From assembly GCA_964593155.1 (NCBI GenBank), contig CAZQHE010000103.1, positions 1-15,292 on the forward strand: a stretch of DNA of 15,292 bases. The letters run 5' to 3'. Shown here one piece after another: positions 1-6,867 of this stretch (within the stretch, counting starts at the first letter, position 1; every line of letters starts with the position of its first letter). This DNA comes from JAJRXK01 sp964593155. Its GTDB lineage: Bacteria > Krumholzibacteriota > Krumholzibacteriia > JAJRXK01. The notes under the pieces were generated by a model, which saw only the letters and a list, made by a program, of their open reading frames with translations, was not told the DNA's origin and did no database searches. A program made the position numbers and the translations under genes.

Positions 1-254
1 GCCTGAGCTTCCTGCGGACCAGTGGCGATGCGGAGACCATCGACCGCCTGGTGCTCAGCGGCGGGGGCGGCTCCTTCCCCGGCCTGGCCGACTACCTGAA
101 GGAGCGCCACGAGATCGACGTCGACGTCAGCGACCCGCTGGGCGCGATCGAGTACGACCCCGAGATCTTCGAGGACGCCGACGCGGAGCGGGTTTCGCCG
201 CTGCTGACCGTCGGTCTCGGCCTCGGTCTTCGCAAGGTGGGTGACAAGCAGTGA
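1..254 (+). CDS. pilM: Type IV pilus assembly protein PilM, C-terminal part (5' end outside window)
   Basis: Only the last 83 codons are present (first complete codon at 3, stop TGA at 252-254). PilM is a cytoplasmic actin/FtsA-like ATPase-fold protein that binds the N-terminal tail of PilN and links the pilus motor side to the inner-membrane PilN/PilO ring. The visible part has the C-terminal glycine-rich loop of the fold (LSGGGGSFPGLADYL, about 20 residues from the first codon) and ends with the usual short GLGLGLRKV tail. The stop overlaps the pilN GTG start (GTGA at 251-254). Identity rests on this tail and on the intact pilNOPQ set that follows. Confidence 0.88.
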   Translation, partial: LSFLRTSGDAETIDRLVLSGGGGSFPGLADYLKERHEIDVDVSDPLGAIEYDPEIFEDADAERVSPLLTVGLGLGLRKVGDKQ

Positions 255-832
255 TCCGGATCAACCTCCTGCCCCAGGAAGACACTCCTCGTCAGATCAA
301 CTTCAAGATGCCCGACCTGGGCACCTACGCGCCCGTCGCAGCCATCGCGGTCGCCGCGGCGATCTGCGCGGTGGTGTTCTTCGTGCAGCAGGGCAGCATC
401 CGCAGTCTCGAGGCGAACGTGGCCGAGGCCAGAGAAGAGAGCGAGGCGCTGGCCCCGCAGATCGCGCGGATCAAGCAACTGCAGCGCGAGCGCGAGCAGC
501 TCGACCAGCGGCTCGACGTGATCACCCAGCTCGACGAGGACCGCTACTTCCGCGTGCACCTCATGAGCGAGATCGCCCGCCGCATGCCCGAGAACTGCTG
601 GCTCACGGGTCTGCGCGAGGTGAGCCCCACCGAGTTCGAGATCGAGGGCATCACCTTCAGCAACTTCGTCGTCGCCGACTTCCTGCGCGATCTGCAGGCC
701 AGCGACTACTACCACGGTCTCGACCTCGTCAGCATCGAACGTGGTTCGATCGAGGACGTCACCGTACTCGACTTCGTCATCTCGGCGTCGGTGGGTCAGC
801 CGGCCGTCGAGGTCGCGAGCAGCGGACTCTAG
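251..832 (+). CDS. pilN: Type IV pilus inner-membrane protein PilN
   Basis: A 193-residue bitopic protein, about the usual length for PilN. It starts with GTG at 251, overlapping the pilM stop. The INLLP motif at residues 4-8 is the family's cytoplasmic PilM-binding tail. One membrane segment follows at about residues 26-45, then a coiled coil at about 48-96 rich in Glu, Gln and Arg, then a periplasmic ferredoxin-like domain with a typical W-L-T/E-F-x-I-x-G pattern at about 117-133. PilN pairs with PilO to form the alignment ring that connects the pilus base to PilP and the secretin. Another GspL/PilN-like family is unlikely given the operon. Confidence 0.95.
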   Translation: MIRINLLPQEDTPRQINFKMPDLGTYAPVAAIAVAAAICAVVFFVQQGSIRSLEANVAEAREESEALAPQIARIKQLQREREQLDQRLDVITQLDEDRYFRVHLMSEIARRMPENCWLTGLREVSPTEFEIEGITFSNFVVADFLRDLQASDYYHGLDLVSIERGSIEDVTVLDFVISASVGQPAVEVASSGL

Positions 833-853
833 GCGAGCCGGGAGGCAACGACG

Positions 854-1567
854 ATGGATCTGCAGGATCCCCGGATTCAGAAGCTTCTGCTCGGCGTCAT
901 CGTGAGCGTGTCGCTGCTGGTGTTCTTCTTCTTCACCAGTCTCGCCCCGTTCACCTACCAGGCGCGGTCGGTGGAGATCGCCGAGCTGAAGACCGAGCAC
1001 GAGAAGCTGTCCCGCGACCTCGAACGCGCGCGCCTCACGGTGGGCAACATGGAGAAGGTCGAGCGCGAGTTCGAGTACCTGCACCGCCAGTGGACGGTGG
1101 CGCAACGGCTGCTCCCCGACGAGAACGAGGTCAGCGGACTGCTGCGCAAGATCTCGGCGGCGGGCACGCAGGCCGGACTCGACTGGGTGCAGTTCACCCC
1201 GGCGCCGCCGCTCGCACACGGCTTCTACCACGAGAACCCGATCGACGTGACGCTCGAGGGTGGCTACCACCAGGTGGGTACCTTCCTGAGCTCGATCTCG
1301 AATCTCGGCCGCATCGTCAACGTGCGCGGCCTGGAGCTCGAGGGAGTGGACCCGCGTCAGCAGGCCGAGCCCGAGATCGAGCACACGCTCACCGCTTCGC
1401 TGCAGGTCGTCGCCTACAGCATGGATCCGTCGGCCGCCATCGAGGCACCTGCCGACGCGAGCGGCGACAGCCAGGAACTCGCGTCGTCGACGTCGACCGC
1501 GGGACGGATCAAGGACAAGCTGGCCGAAGCTCGCGGCGAGACCCGAGCCAGTGTCGGAGGGAAGTAG
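854..1567 (+). CDS. pilO: Type IV pilus inner-membrane protein PilO
   Basis: A 237-residue protein with a single N-terminal membrane segment (about residues 11-30, including a run of four Phe), a coiled coil at about 36-80 and a periplasmic domain. The LLP-E-LL-IS-G pattern (about 87-104) and the FYHENPI...GGYHQ...FLSSISNLGRIVNV stretch (about 124-157) are characteristic of PilO. The ATG at 854 has GGGAGG at 840-845. PilO forms heterodimers with PilN and contacts PilP. The last ~48 residues, after VVAYSM, form a hydrophilic Ala/Ser/Glu-rich tail with no family resemblance that I can see. It lies 21 bases after pilN and 1 base before pilP. Confidence 0.95.
   Translation: MDLQDPRIQKLLLGVIVSVSLLVFFFFTSLAPFTYQARSVEIAELKTEHEKLSRDLERARLTVGNMEKVEREFEYLHRQWTVAQRLLPDENEVSGLLRKISAAGTQAGLDWVQFTPAPPLAHGFYHENPIDVTLEGGYHQVGTFLSSISNLGRIVNVRGLELEGVDPRQQAEPEIEHTLTASLQVVAYSMDPSAAIEAPADASGDSQELASSTSTAGRIKDKLAEARGETRASVGGK
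1556..1561 (+). promoter_or_regulatory. Ribosome binding site deciding the pilP start
   Basis: GGAGGG lies 7 bases before the ATG at 1569. It selects this ATG, which opens a signal peptide, over an in-frame GTG at 1551 that lies upstream of the site and inside pilO. Confidence 0.75.
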
Positions 1568-1568
1568 C

Positions 1569-2057
1569 ATGAAGAGTCTCTGCACCACCGGCGCGATCGC
1601 CGCTCTGGCCCTGGGTCTGCTGCTGTTCGGGTCCGCCCCGGCCGTGGCCCAGTCGGACGACGACACCCCGAACGTCGACGAGGCCCGGGCGGCGACGCCG
1701 GCCGACGAGTCGGCGCATCGGGTCCGTTCGATCCGTCGCAACGAGTACTTCTACCAGTCCTACGGGCGCCGCGATCTCTTCTCGGCGCTGGTCACCGGCG
1801 AGTTCGAGCCCCAGCAGGGCGTCGAACTGGTCGACGTGAACGCCTCGAAGCTCGTGGGCGTCATGTGGGGCCCGACCGATCGCTTCGCCCTGGTCGAGGA
1901 CGGCCACGGCAACGGCTTCATCCTGCGCGTCGGCGACCGCGTGCAGCACGGACGGGTGGTAGCCATCCAGGAGGAGAGCCTGGTGGCGTCGATCAACCTG
2001 TACGGAATCACCTCGAGGGTCATCCTCCGACTCGAAGACCGGAAGGATCAGCGATGA
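1569..2057 (+). CDS. pilP: PilP-like type IV pilus periplasmic protein
   Basis: A 162-residue protein with a signal peptide (charged start, hydrophobic core at about residues 8-22, likely cleavage after AVA-Q near 27-28). A disordered acidic/Ala-rich linker precedes an RRDLF motif (67-71) and a beta-rich C-terminal domain with LVGVMWG...ALVEDG.G..FILRVGD.V..G.VVAI (about 95-134), the standard PilP pattern. PilP binds PilN/PilO in the periplasm and docks onto the secretin PilQ. Many PilP proteins are lipoproteins, but no lipobox cysteine is present here: the only Cys of the leader is residue 5. The stop overlaps the pilQ start (ATGA at 2054-2057). Confidence 0.9.
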   Translation: MKSLCTTGAIAALALGLLLFGSAPAVAQSDDDTPNVDEARAATPADESAHRVRSIRRNEYFYQSYGRRDLFSALVTGEFEPQQGVELVDVNASKLVGVMWGPTDRFALVEDGHGNGFILRVGDRVQHGRVVAIQEESLVASINLYGITSRVILRLEDRKDQR

Positions 2058-3919
2058 GCAAGTCCAAGGGCCATGGGATCACGTGGAGCGTGGCCGTCCT
2101 GCTCACGGTCTGTGCCGTGACGACCTTCGCCGGGACCGCCGTCGCCGCGCCGGCATCGGTGACCGACTGCGAACTCCTCGTCGCCGATGGTGGAGTGAGA
2201 GTGGAAGTCGCCGCCGACGGGGACTTCGAGCATCGGGCCTTCCGGGTCGACGACCCTCCGCGCTTCGTGCTCGACGTCATGGGCGCGACGCGCGGCGCGG
2301 GAGCCGGCACGGTGAGCGGCGACGGCGAGTGGCTGAAGAGCGTGCGCACGAGCCAGTACGCCGTCGATCCGAAGCCGATCACGCGCGTGGTGCTCGACCT
2401 GGTGGGCGACACGCCGGTCCGGGTCGAACGCACGGCAACCGGTCTCGCCCTCGTGATGGGTGAGCAGCGCTCGACCGACGCCGAGGCCCGTCTGCGCACG
2501 ACGCAGGCCGCACCGTCCACCGACCCGGAGCGTCCGGCGGGGATGCCGCCCGTGGTGTTCGAGGACGCGCCCGACGGACTGCCCGCCGAGCCCTCGCCGG
2601 ACCACTGGACCCAGCAGAGCAGCCTGGGCACGATCGCCGAGCCGCAGCGCCGCGACGAGGACGGTTCGTACGCGCGCACCATGAGCATCAACATGCAGAA
2701 CGCGGACATCCGCACCATCCTGCGTGCGATCGCCGACTTCAGCGGGCGCAACATCATCAGCGCGCCGGACGTGCAGGGAACGGTGACCGTCGCGCTGACC
2801 GACGTTCCCTGGCGCGAGGCCCTCACCGTGATCCTGCGGGCGAACGGCTTCGGTTTCGTCGAGGAGAACGGGATCCTGCGCGTGGACACCGCCGACCGCC
2901 TGCGCGACGAGGCCCTGGCCGAGAAGGCCGCCGCCCAGCGCAGCAAGGAACTCGAGCCGCTGGTCACGCGCATCGTGCACATCGACTACGCCAACGCCGA
3001 AGAAGTGAGCGCCTCGGTCGAGCGCATGCTGTCGAACCGCGGGGCCGTCGAGGTGGACGACCGGACGAACTCGCTGGTGGTGACCGACGTGGCAGCCACG
3101 GTCGAGGAACTCGCCCGTCTGGCGCGCGAACTCGACACCCGCACGCCGCAGGTGCACATCGACGCCCTGATGGTCGATCTCGACTCGAGTACCGGGCGCG
3201 AGCTCGGGGTGAAGTGGGGGGCGGAGAACATCGCCCCGAGCGAGATGAGCGTGGTGGGCGACGCCGTGGTCGATCAGGGAATCGCCGACGCCGCCGGAAC
3301 GCTCCGCGTGGGCACGGTGCAGGACTGGGCACACCTGCAGGTGACCCTGCAGGGCCTCGAGCGCCGCAACCTGGCCAACATCATCAGCAACCCTCGGATC
3401 ACGACCACCGACAACCGCGAGGCCTCGATCCTCGTCGGCCAGAAGATCCCCCTGATCACCCAGGACGTCGCCGGCAATCCGGTCACCCGCCTGGAGACCA
3501 TCGGGATCCGTCTGATCGTCACCCCGCACATCAACAGCGATCGTCAGATCACCCTGGACATCCATCCCGAGGTCAGTGATCTGTCGAGCCAGGCCACCGT
3601 GCAGGGCGGCGTGATCATCAACACCAGCGAGGCCGACACCCGCGTGCTCGTGGGCAACCGCGAGACGGCGGTCATCGGCGGGCTGATCCGCAACGTGAGC
3701 AACGACTTCGTGGCGGGCGTGCCGGTGCTCAAGGACCTGCCCCTGCTCGGCGGTCTGTTCCGTACCGAGAGCACCACGACCTCGCAGCGCGAGCTGGTGG
3801 TCTTCCTCACGCCGACCATCGTCGACGAGAACGGCGAGCGGGTCGACGCGCGGGCTCAGCAGCTGAAGGACGACACCGAGATGCTGATCGAGAAGAACAA
3901 GGCCGACATCATGCGCTAG
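2054..3919 (+). CDS. pilQ: Type IV pilus secretin PilQ
   Basis: A 621-residue outer-membrane secretin, the gated pore through which the pilus passes. In order: signal peptide (to about residue 32), one AMIN domain (about 35-135, peptidoglycan binding), a Pro/Ser/Asp-rich linker (about 140-205), an STN/N0 domain (about 211-278, INMQNADIRTILRAIADFSGRNI), an N1 secretin domain (about 305-365), and the C-terminal secretin barrel (about 366-590). The barrel includes NIISNPRI (442-449) and the signature VPVLKDLPLLGGLF (556-569). The ATG at 2054 has GGAAGGA at 2041-2047 and overlaps the pilP stop. Many PilQ proteins have two or more AMIN domains; this has one. It is the last gene of the pilus operon and is followed by a hairpin. 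Confidence 0.96.
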   Translation: MSKSKGHGITWSVAVLLTVCAVTTFAGTAVAAPASVTDCELLVADGGVRVEVAADGDFEHRAFRVDDPPRFVLDVMGATRGAGAGTVSGDGEWLKSVRTSQYAVDPKPITRVVLDLVGDTPVRVERTATGLALVMGEQRSTDAEARLRTTQAAPSTDPERPAGMPPVVFEDAPDGLPAEPSPDHWTQQSSLGTIAEPQRRDEDGSYARTMSINMQNADIRTILRAIADFSGRNIISAPDVQGTVTVALTDVPWREALTVILRANGFGFVEENGILRVDTADRLRDEALAEKAAAQRSKELEPLVTRIVHIDYANAEEVSASVERMLSNRGAVEVDDRTNSLVVTDVAATVEELARLARELDTRTPQVHIDALMVDLDSSTGRELGVKWGAENIAPSEMSVVGDAVVDQGIADAAGTLRVGTVQDWAHLQVTLQGLERRNLANIISNPRITTTDNREASILVGQKIPLITQDVAGNPVTRLETIGIRLIVTPHINSDRQITLDIHPEVSDLSSQATVQGGVIINTSEADTRVLVGNRETAVIGGLIRNVSNDFVAGVPVLKDLPLLGGLFRTESTTTSQRELVVFLTPTIVDENGERVDARAQQLKDDTEMLIEKNKADIMR

Positions 3920-3939
3920 GCGCGCATACGGTCTGGCAT

Positions 3940-3974
3940 CGCGACGCCGGGCCCCGACGGGGTCCGGCGTCGTG
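3940..3974 (+). terminator. GC-rich hairpin terminator after pilQ
   Basis: The arms 3940-3955 and 3959-3974 form a 16-pair stem with two G-T wobbles and a GAC loop; the core is GACGCCGGGCCCC against GGGGTCCGGCGTC. It lies 20 bases after the pilQ stop, in the longest gap on the left side of the window. There is no T-run after it, so it fits an intrinsic terminator only loosely. It may need a factor, or may protect the 3' end of the pil mRNA. Confidence 0.55.
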
Positions 3975-3992
3975 CGTTCGGATCGCGCCTGC

Positions 3993-4021
3993 TTGCCCCC
4001 GGTGCCCGCGTGCCCTACCCT
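3993..4021 (+). promoter_or_regulatory. Possible sigma-70 promoter for the aroC gene cluster
   Basis: TTGCCC (3993-3998) and TACCCT (4016-4021) are 17 bases apart and lie downstream of the pilQ hairpin and 37 bases before the aroC ATG. The match is 4/6 and 3/6. Position supports it more than sequence, since some promoter is needed between the hairpin and aroC. Confidence 0.35.
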
Positions 4022-4057
4022 GCCGCCATTCCACCTCCCACCGGCGGCGAACGCGAC

Positions 4058-5248
4058 ATGTCGAACCACCTGCGCCTGCTCACCGCGGGCGAGTCCCACG
4101 GACCGCAGATCACGGCGATCCTCGACGGCCTTCCGTCCGGGGTCGAGCTCGACGGCGAGCGGATCGCGGCGAACATGCGGCGCCGTCAGGTCGGCTACGG
4201 ACGCGGCAACCGCATGAAGATCGAGAACGACGAGGTCGAGATCCGCAGCGGTGTCCGCTTCGGACGCACCACCGGGGCTCCGGTGACGATCGTCGTGCCC
4301 AACCGCGATCACGAGAACTGGGCGCACGTGCTCGCCGCCTTCGGCGATCCGCCCACCGAACGTCAACGCCGCGTGACACGTCCGCGGCCGGGTCACGCCG
4401 ATCTCGTCGGCATGCTCAAGTACGAGCACGACGACGCGCGCGACGTCCTGGAGAGAGCGAGTGCGCGCGAGACGGTGGCCCGCGTCGCGGCGGGTGAGCT
4501 CGCACGCGCCCTGCTCGGCGAAGTCGGCATCGAGACCTTCAGCCACGTGGTGTCGATCGGTGACGTGCGGTCCGAGGTCGGCGACCTCGGACCCGACGAG
4601 ATCCGCACGCGCGCCGAATCGAACGACCTGCGCTGCGTCGATTCGTACGACGCCATGCGCGCGGCCATCGACGCCGCCGGTTCCGATGGCGACACCCTCG
4701 GCGGGGTGTTCGAGGTCGTGGTCACCGGCGTGCCGGTCGGAGTCGGCAGCTCCATGGCGCCCGATCGCAAGCTCGACGCGCAGCTCGCCTTCGCCCTGCT
4801 GTCGGTGCCGGCGGTGAAGGGCTGCGAGATCGGTCCTGCCTTCGAGAACGCCACCCGACGCGGCAGCGCCGTCCACGACGAGATCGTCCCCCGCGGCGAC
4901 GAACTGCCCGGGCGCTCGTCCAACCGCGCCGGCGGTCTGGAGGGCGGCATGACCACCGGCGAGCCGCTGCTCTGCCGCGGAGCGATGAAGCCCATCTCCA
5001 CGTTGAAGCGCGCCCTGGCTTCGGTCGACATGGACACCGGCGCGGTGAAGAAGGCTGCCTTCGAGCGCAGCGACGTGTGCGCGGTGCCGGCGGCGGGCGT
5101 GATCGGCGAGGCCGTGGTGATGCTGGCCGTCACCGACGCCCTGTTGGGCACGTTCGCGGCCGACACCGTCGAGGCCCTGCGCGCGAGCATCGAGGAGCGC
5201 CGGGCCTCGTACCGCGAGCGCTGGAACCGGACCCGTCATGGCGACTGA
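4058..5248 (+). CDS. aroC: Chorismate synthase AroC
   Basis: This 396-residue cytoplasmic flavoenzyme makes chorismate from 5-enolpyruvylshikimate-3-phosphate by loss of phosphate, using reduced FMN; it is the last shared step of aromatic amino acid synthesis. The start motif RLLTAGESHGP (6-16), GYGRGNRMKIENDEVEIRSG (47-66), RPGHADL (110-116), ERASARETVARVAAG (132-146) and SSNRAGGLEGGMTTGEP (287-303) are all family hallmarks. His14, His113 and Asp339 (in ERSD) sit where the catalytic His/His/Asp fall. The ATG at 4058 places the conserved RLLTAGESHG six residues in. An in-frame ATG at 4010 would add 16 unmatched residues and lie in the promoter region. The 3' end overlaps aroK by 11 bases. Confidence 0.97.
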   Translation: MSNHLRLLTAGESHGPQITAILDGLPSGVELDGERIAANMRRRQVGYGRGNRMKIENDEVEIRSGVRFGRTTGAPVTIVVPNRDHENWAHVLAAFGDPPTERQRRVTRPRPGHADLVGMLKYEHDDARDVLERASARETVARVAAGELARALLGEVGIETFSHVVSIGDVRSEVGDLGPDEIRTRAESNDLRCVDSYDAMRAAIDAAGSDGDTLGGVFEVVVTGVPVGVGSSMAPDRKLDAQLAFALLSVPAVKGCEIGPAFENATRRGSAVHDEIVPRGDELPGRSSNRAGGLEGGMTTGEPLLCRGAMKPISTLKRALASVDMDTGAVKKAAFERSDVCAVPAAGVIGEAVVMLAVTDALLGTFAADTVEALRASIEERRASYRERWNRTRHGD

Positions 5249-5774
5249 CCGCGTCGCCCTCGTGGGCTTCATGGCCGCCGGCAAGAGTTCGGTGGGACCG
5301 GCCCTGGCCATGCGCCTGGGCATGACCTGCGTCGACCTCGACGCGGCGATCGTCGCGCGTGACGGCCGTCCGATTGCGCAGATCTTCGAGGAGGACGGCG
5401 AGGACCGTTTCCGTGCTCTGGAGCGCGACGTCCTCGAAGACCACCTCGAGGGTCCGCCCACCGTGCTCTCGACCGGAGGCGGGGTCGTGGAGCAGCCGGT
5501 GAATCGACAGCTGCTGCGCCAGCGCACCACCGTGGTCTGGCTCGATGCGCGCTTCGAGACGATCCGGCGGCGTCTGGAGGCCGCGCACGCGCGCGAACCC
5601 CGTCCGCTGCTCGAACGCCTGGGGTGGCAGGGCCTGCGTGCCCTGCACACGCGGCGGCGGCCCCTGTACGCCGCCTGCGCCCACTTCCGCTTCGCGACCG
5701 ACCGCGACGCACCGGTCCGCGTGTCGCGACGGATCGAAGGAGCACTCCGGGAAGGCATCGCGGTGCCGTCGTGA
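5238..5774 (+). CDS. aroK: Shikimate kinase AroK
   Basis: A 178-residue P-loop kinase, the usual length, that phosphorylates shikimate at the 3-hydroxyl using ATP. Visible are a Walker A loop GFMAAGKS (10-17), the VDLD acidic pair (Asp33, Asp35), Arg58 in DRFR, the shikimate-binding STGGGVV (78-84), the lid arginine in EPRPLL (Arg122) and the Arg in RRRPLY near 139-141. These match known shikimate kinase positions closely. It starts inside the aroC 3' end (11-base overlap) and its TGA shares one base with the rsmD ATG, so translation is probably coupled. aroB, the usual neighbour in proteobacterial pil loci, is absent. Confidence 0.95.
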   Translation: MATDRVALVGFMAAGKSSVGPALAMRLGMTCVDLDAAIVARDGRPIAQIFEEDGEDRFRALERDVLEDHLEGPPTVLSTGGGVVEQPVNRQLLRQRTTVVWLDARFETIRRRLEAAHAREPRPLLERLGWQGLRALHTRRRPLYAACAHFRFATDRDAPVRVSRRIEGALREGIAVPS

Positions 5775-6370
5775 TGCGGGTGATCGCCGGGACGTGGCGC
5801 GGGCGTCGTCTGGTGGCGCCGAAGGGCCTGGAAACCCGGCCCAGTGCGTCGCGGTTGCGCGAAGCCATGTTCTCGGCCCTGGGCGACGCCATCGTCGGGC
5901 GCCGGGTGGCGGATCTCTTCGCGGGTTCGGGCGCGCTGGGGATCGAGAGCCTGAGCCGAGGGGCGCGCCACGTGACCTTCGTCGAGTGCCAGCGCTCGGC
6001 GCTCACCGTGATCGAGCGCAATCTCGTGACCCTCGGCGCCGACGCCGCCGGCTACCGGCTCGTGCGTCTCGATGCCTGGGAATGGCTGGAAGGACTCGAT
6101 GCCGGCCGCGACCCGGCCGTCGACGTGGTCCTGGCCGACCCTCCCTACGACGACGACGCGGCGGCTCGCCTCTTGCCGCGCGCGGCGGGCTGGGTACAAT
6201 CGGGCCTCCTCGACACCTTCGCCCTCGAGCACCCGGCCGCGGCCGGGGTCGACGTGGACGACGAGGCCCTGCGGGTCCGCACACGGCGGCACGGCCGGGG
6301 CGCGTTCACGATCGTCGAGGCGCGCCTCCCGCGTCCACGATCCGGCCAGACCCAGGAGCGCCCCGCATGA
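5774..6370 (+). CDS. rsmD: 16S rRNA (guanine(966)-N(2))-methyltransferase RsmD
   Basis: A 198-residue Rossmann-fold methyltransferase that transfers a methyl group from S-adenosylmethionine to G966 of 16S rRNA in the small subunit. The opening MRVIAGTWRGRRLVAP, the TRPSASRLREAMFSAL stretch (21-36), the SAM-binding DLFAGSGALGIESLSRGA (47-64) and the catalytic DPPY (122-125) are typical of RsmD. The ATG at 5774 fits the conserved N-terminus exactly; a GTG at 5771 in the same frame would add only one residue. Its stop overlaps the coaD start by four bases (ATGA). The rsmD-coaD pairing is common in bacteria, which supports both calls. Confidence 0.94.
   Translation: MRVIAGTWRGRRLVAPKGLETRPSASRLREAMFSALGDAIVGRRVADLFAGSGALGIESLSRGARHVTFVECQRSALTVIERNLVTLGADAAGYRLVRLDAWEWLEGLDAGRDPAVDVVLADPPYDDDAAARLLPRAAGWVQSGLLDTFALEHPAAAGVDVDDEALRVRTRRHGRGAFTIVEARLPRPRSGQTQERPA
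6173..6200 (+). promoter_or_regulatory. Possible internal promoter within rsmD
   Basis: TTGCCG (6173-6178) and TACAAT (6195-6200) are 16 bases apart, matching the sigma-70 consensus at 4/6 and 5/6. The AT-rich -10 stands out in this GC-rich sequence. It could give extra expression of coaD and the genes after it, starting about 160 bases before the coaD ATG. A chance match inside coding sequence is quite possible. Confidence 0.3.
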
Positions 6371-6867
6371 CCGACCGCCAGCCGAAGCGCGCTCTCTACC
6401 CGGGCACCTTCGATCCCCTGCACAACGGCCACCTCGACGTCCTCGAGCGCGCCTCGAAGCTGTTCGACGAGGTGGTCGTGGCCGTCGCCGAGAGCACCAC
6501 CAAGAGCACCATGTTCACGCTCGAGCAACGCATCGATCTACTCGAGCGCGCCGTCGTGTCGATCCCGCACGTGCGGGTGGTCCCCTTCACGGGCATGCTC
6601 ATCCACGAGTTCGAGCGCCTGGGCGTGGACGTGGTCGTGCGCGGCGTGCGTCTGTTCCAGGACTTCGAGTACGAGTACACCATGGCGCTCATGAATCGTC
6701 GTTTGTTGGCTTCCTTCGACGTGCTGTTCCTGATGCCGAGCGAGCAGGTGCTCAGCCTGTCGAGTTCGTTGATCAAGGAGATCCACCGGCACGGTGGTGA
6801 CGTGTCGGGTCTGGTGCCGCGGGTCGTGCACGAGGCCCTGCAATCCTTCGACGGGGAGATCCGATGA
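6367..6867 (+). CDS. coaD: Pantetheine-phosphate adenylyltransferase CoaD
   Basis: This 166-residue nucleotidyltransferase joins ATP and 4'-phosphopantetheine to give dephospho-CoA, the penultimate step of coenzyme A synthesis. The family signature YPGTFDPLHNGHLD is at 11-24 (the HxGH-type nucleotide motif ends in NGH), RGVR at 92-95 with DFEYEYTMALMNRRL after it, and SSSLIKEIHRHGGDVSGLVP at 132-151. The length is normal. The ATG at 6367 has AGGAG at 6354-6358 and overlaps the rsmD stop. The stop in turn overlaps the pta start (ATGA at 6864-6867). Confidence 0.97.
   Translation: MTDRQPKRALYPGTFDPLHNGHLDVLERASKLFDEVVVAVAESTTKSTMFTLEQRIDLLERAVVSIPHVRVVPFTGMLIHEFERLGVDVVVRGVRLFQDFEYEYTMALMNRRLLASFDVLFLMPSEQVLSLSSSLIKEIHRHGGDVSGLVPRVVHEALQSFDGEIR

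Noticed and set aside
1551..1568. In-frame GTG at 1551 as an alternative pilP start.
   Set aside because: It would add MSEGSS before the signal peptide, overlaps pilO and lies before the ribosome site at 1556-1561.
4010..4057. In-frame ATG at 4010 as an alternative aroC start.
   Set aside because: It adds a Pro-rich stretch not seen in chorismate synthases and overlaps the possible -10 box; the ATG at 4058 fits the conserved N-terminus.
2048..6292. A minus-strand reading frame of about 1414 codons without a stop, opposite pilQ, aroC, aroK and part of rsmD.
   Set aside because: GC-rich codon use on the plus strand removes stops from this antisense frame. The translation is low-complexity (His, Arg, Gly, Val, Ala), has no family motif, and lies opposite five well-supported genes.
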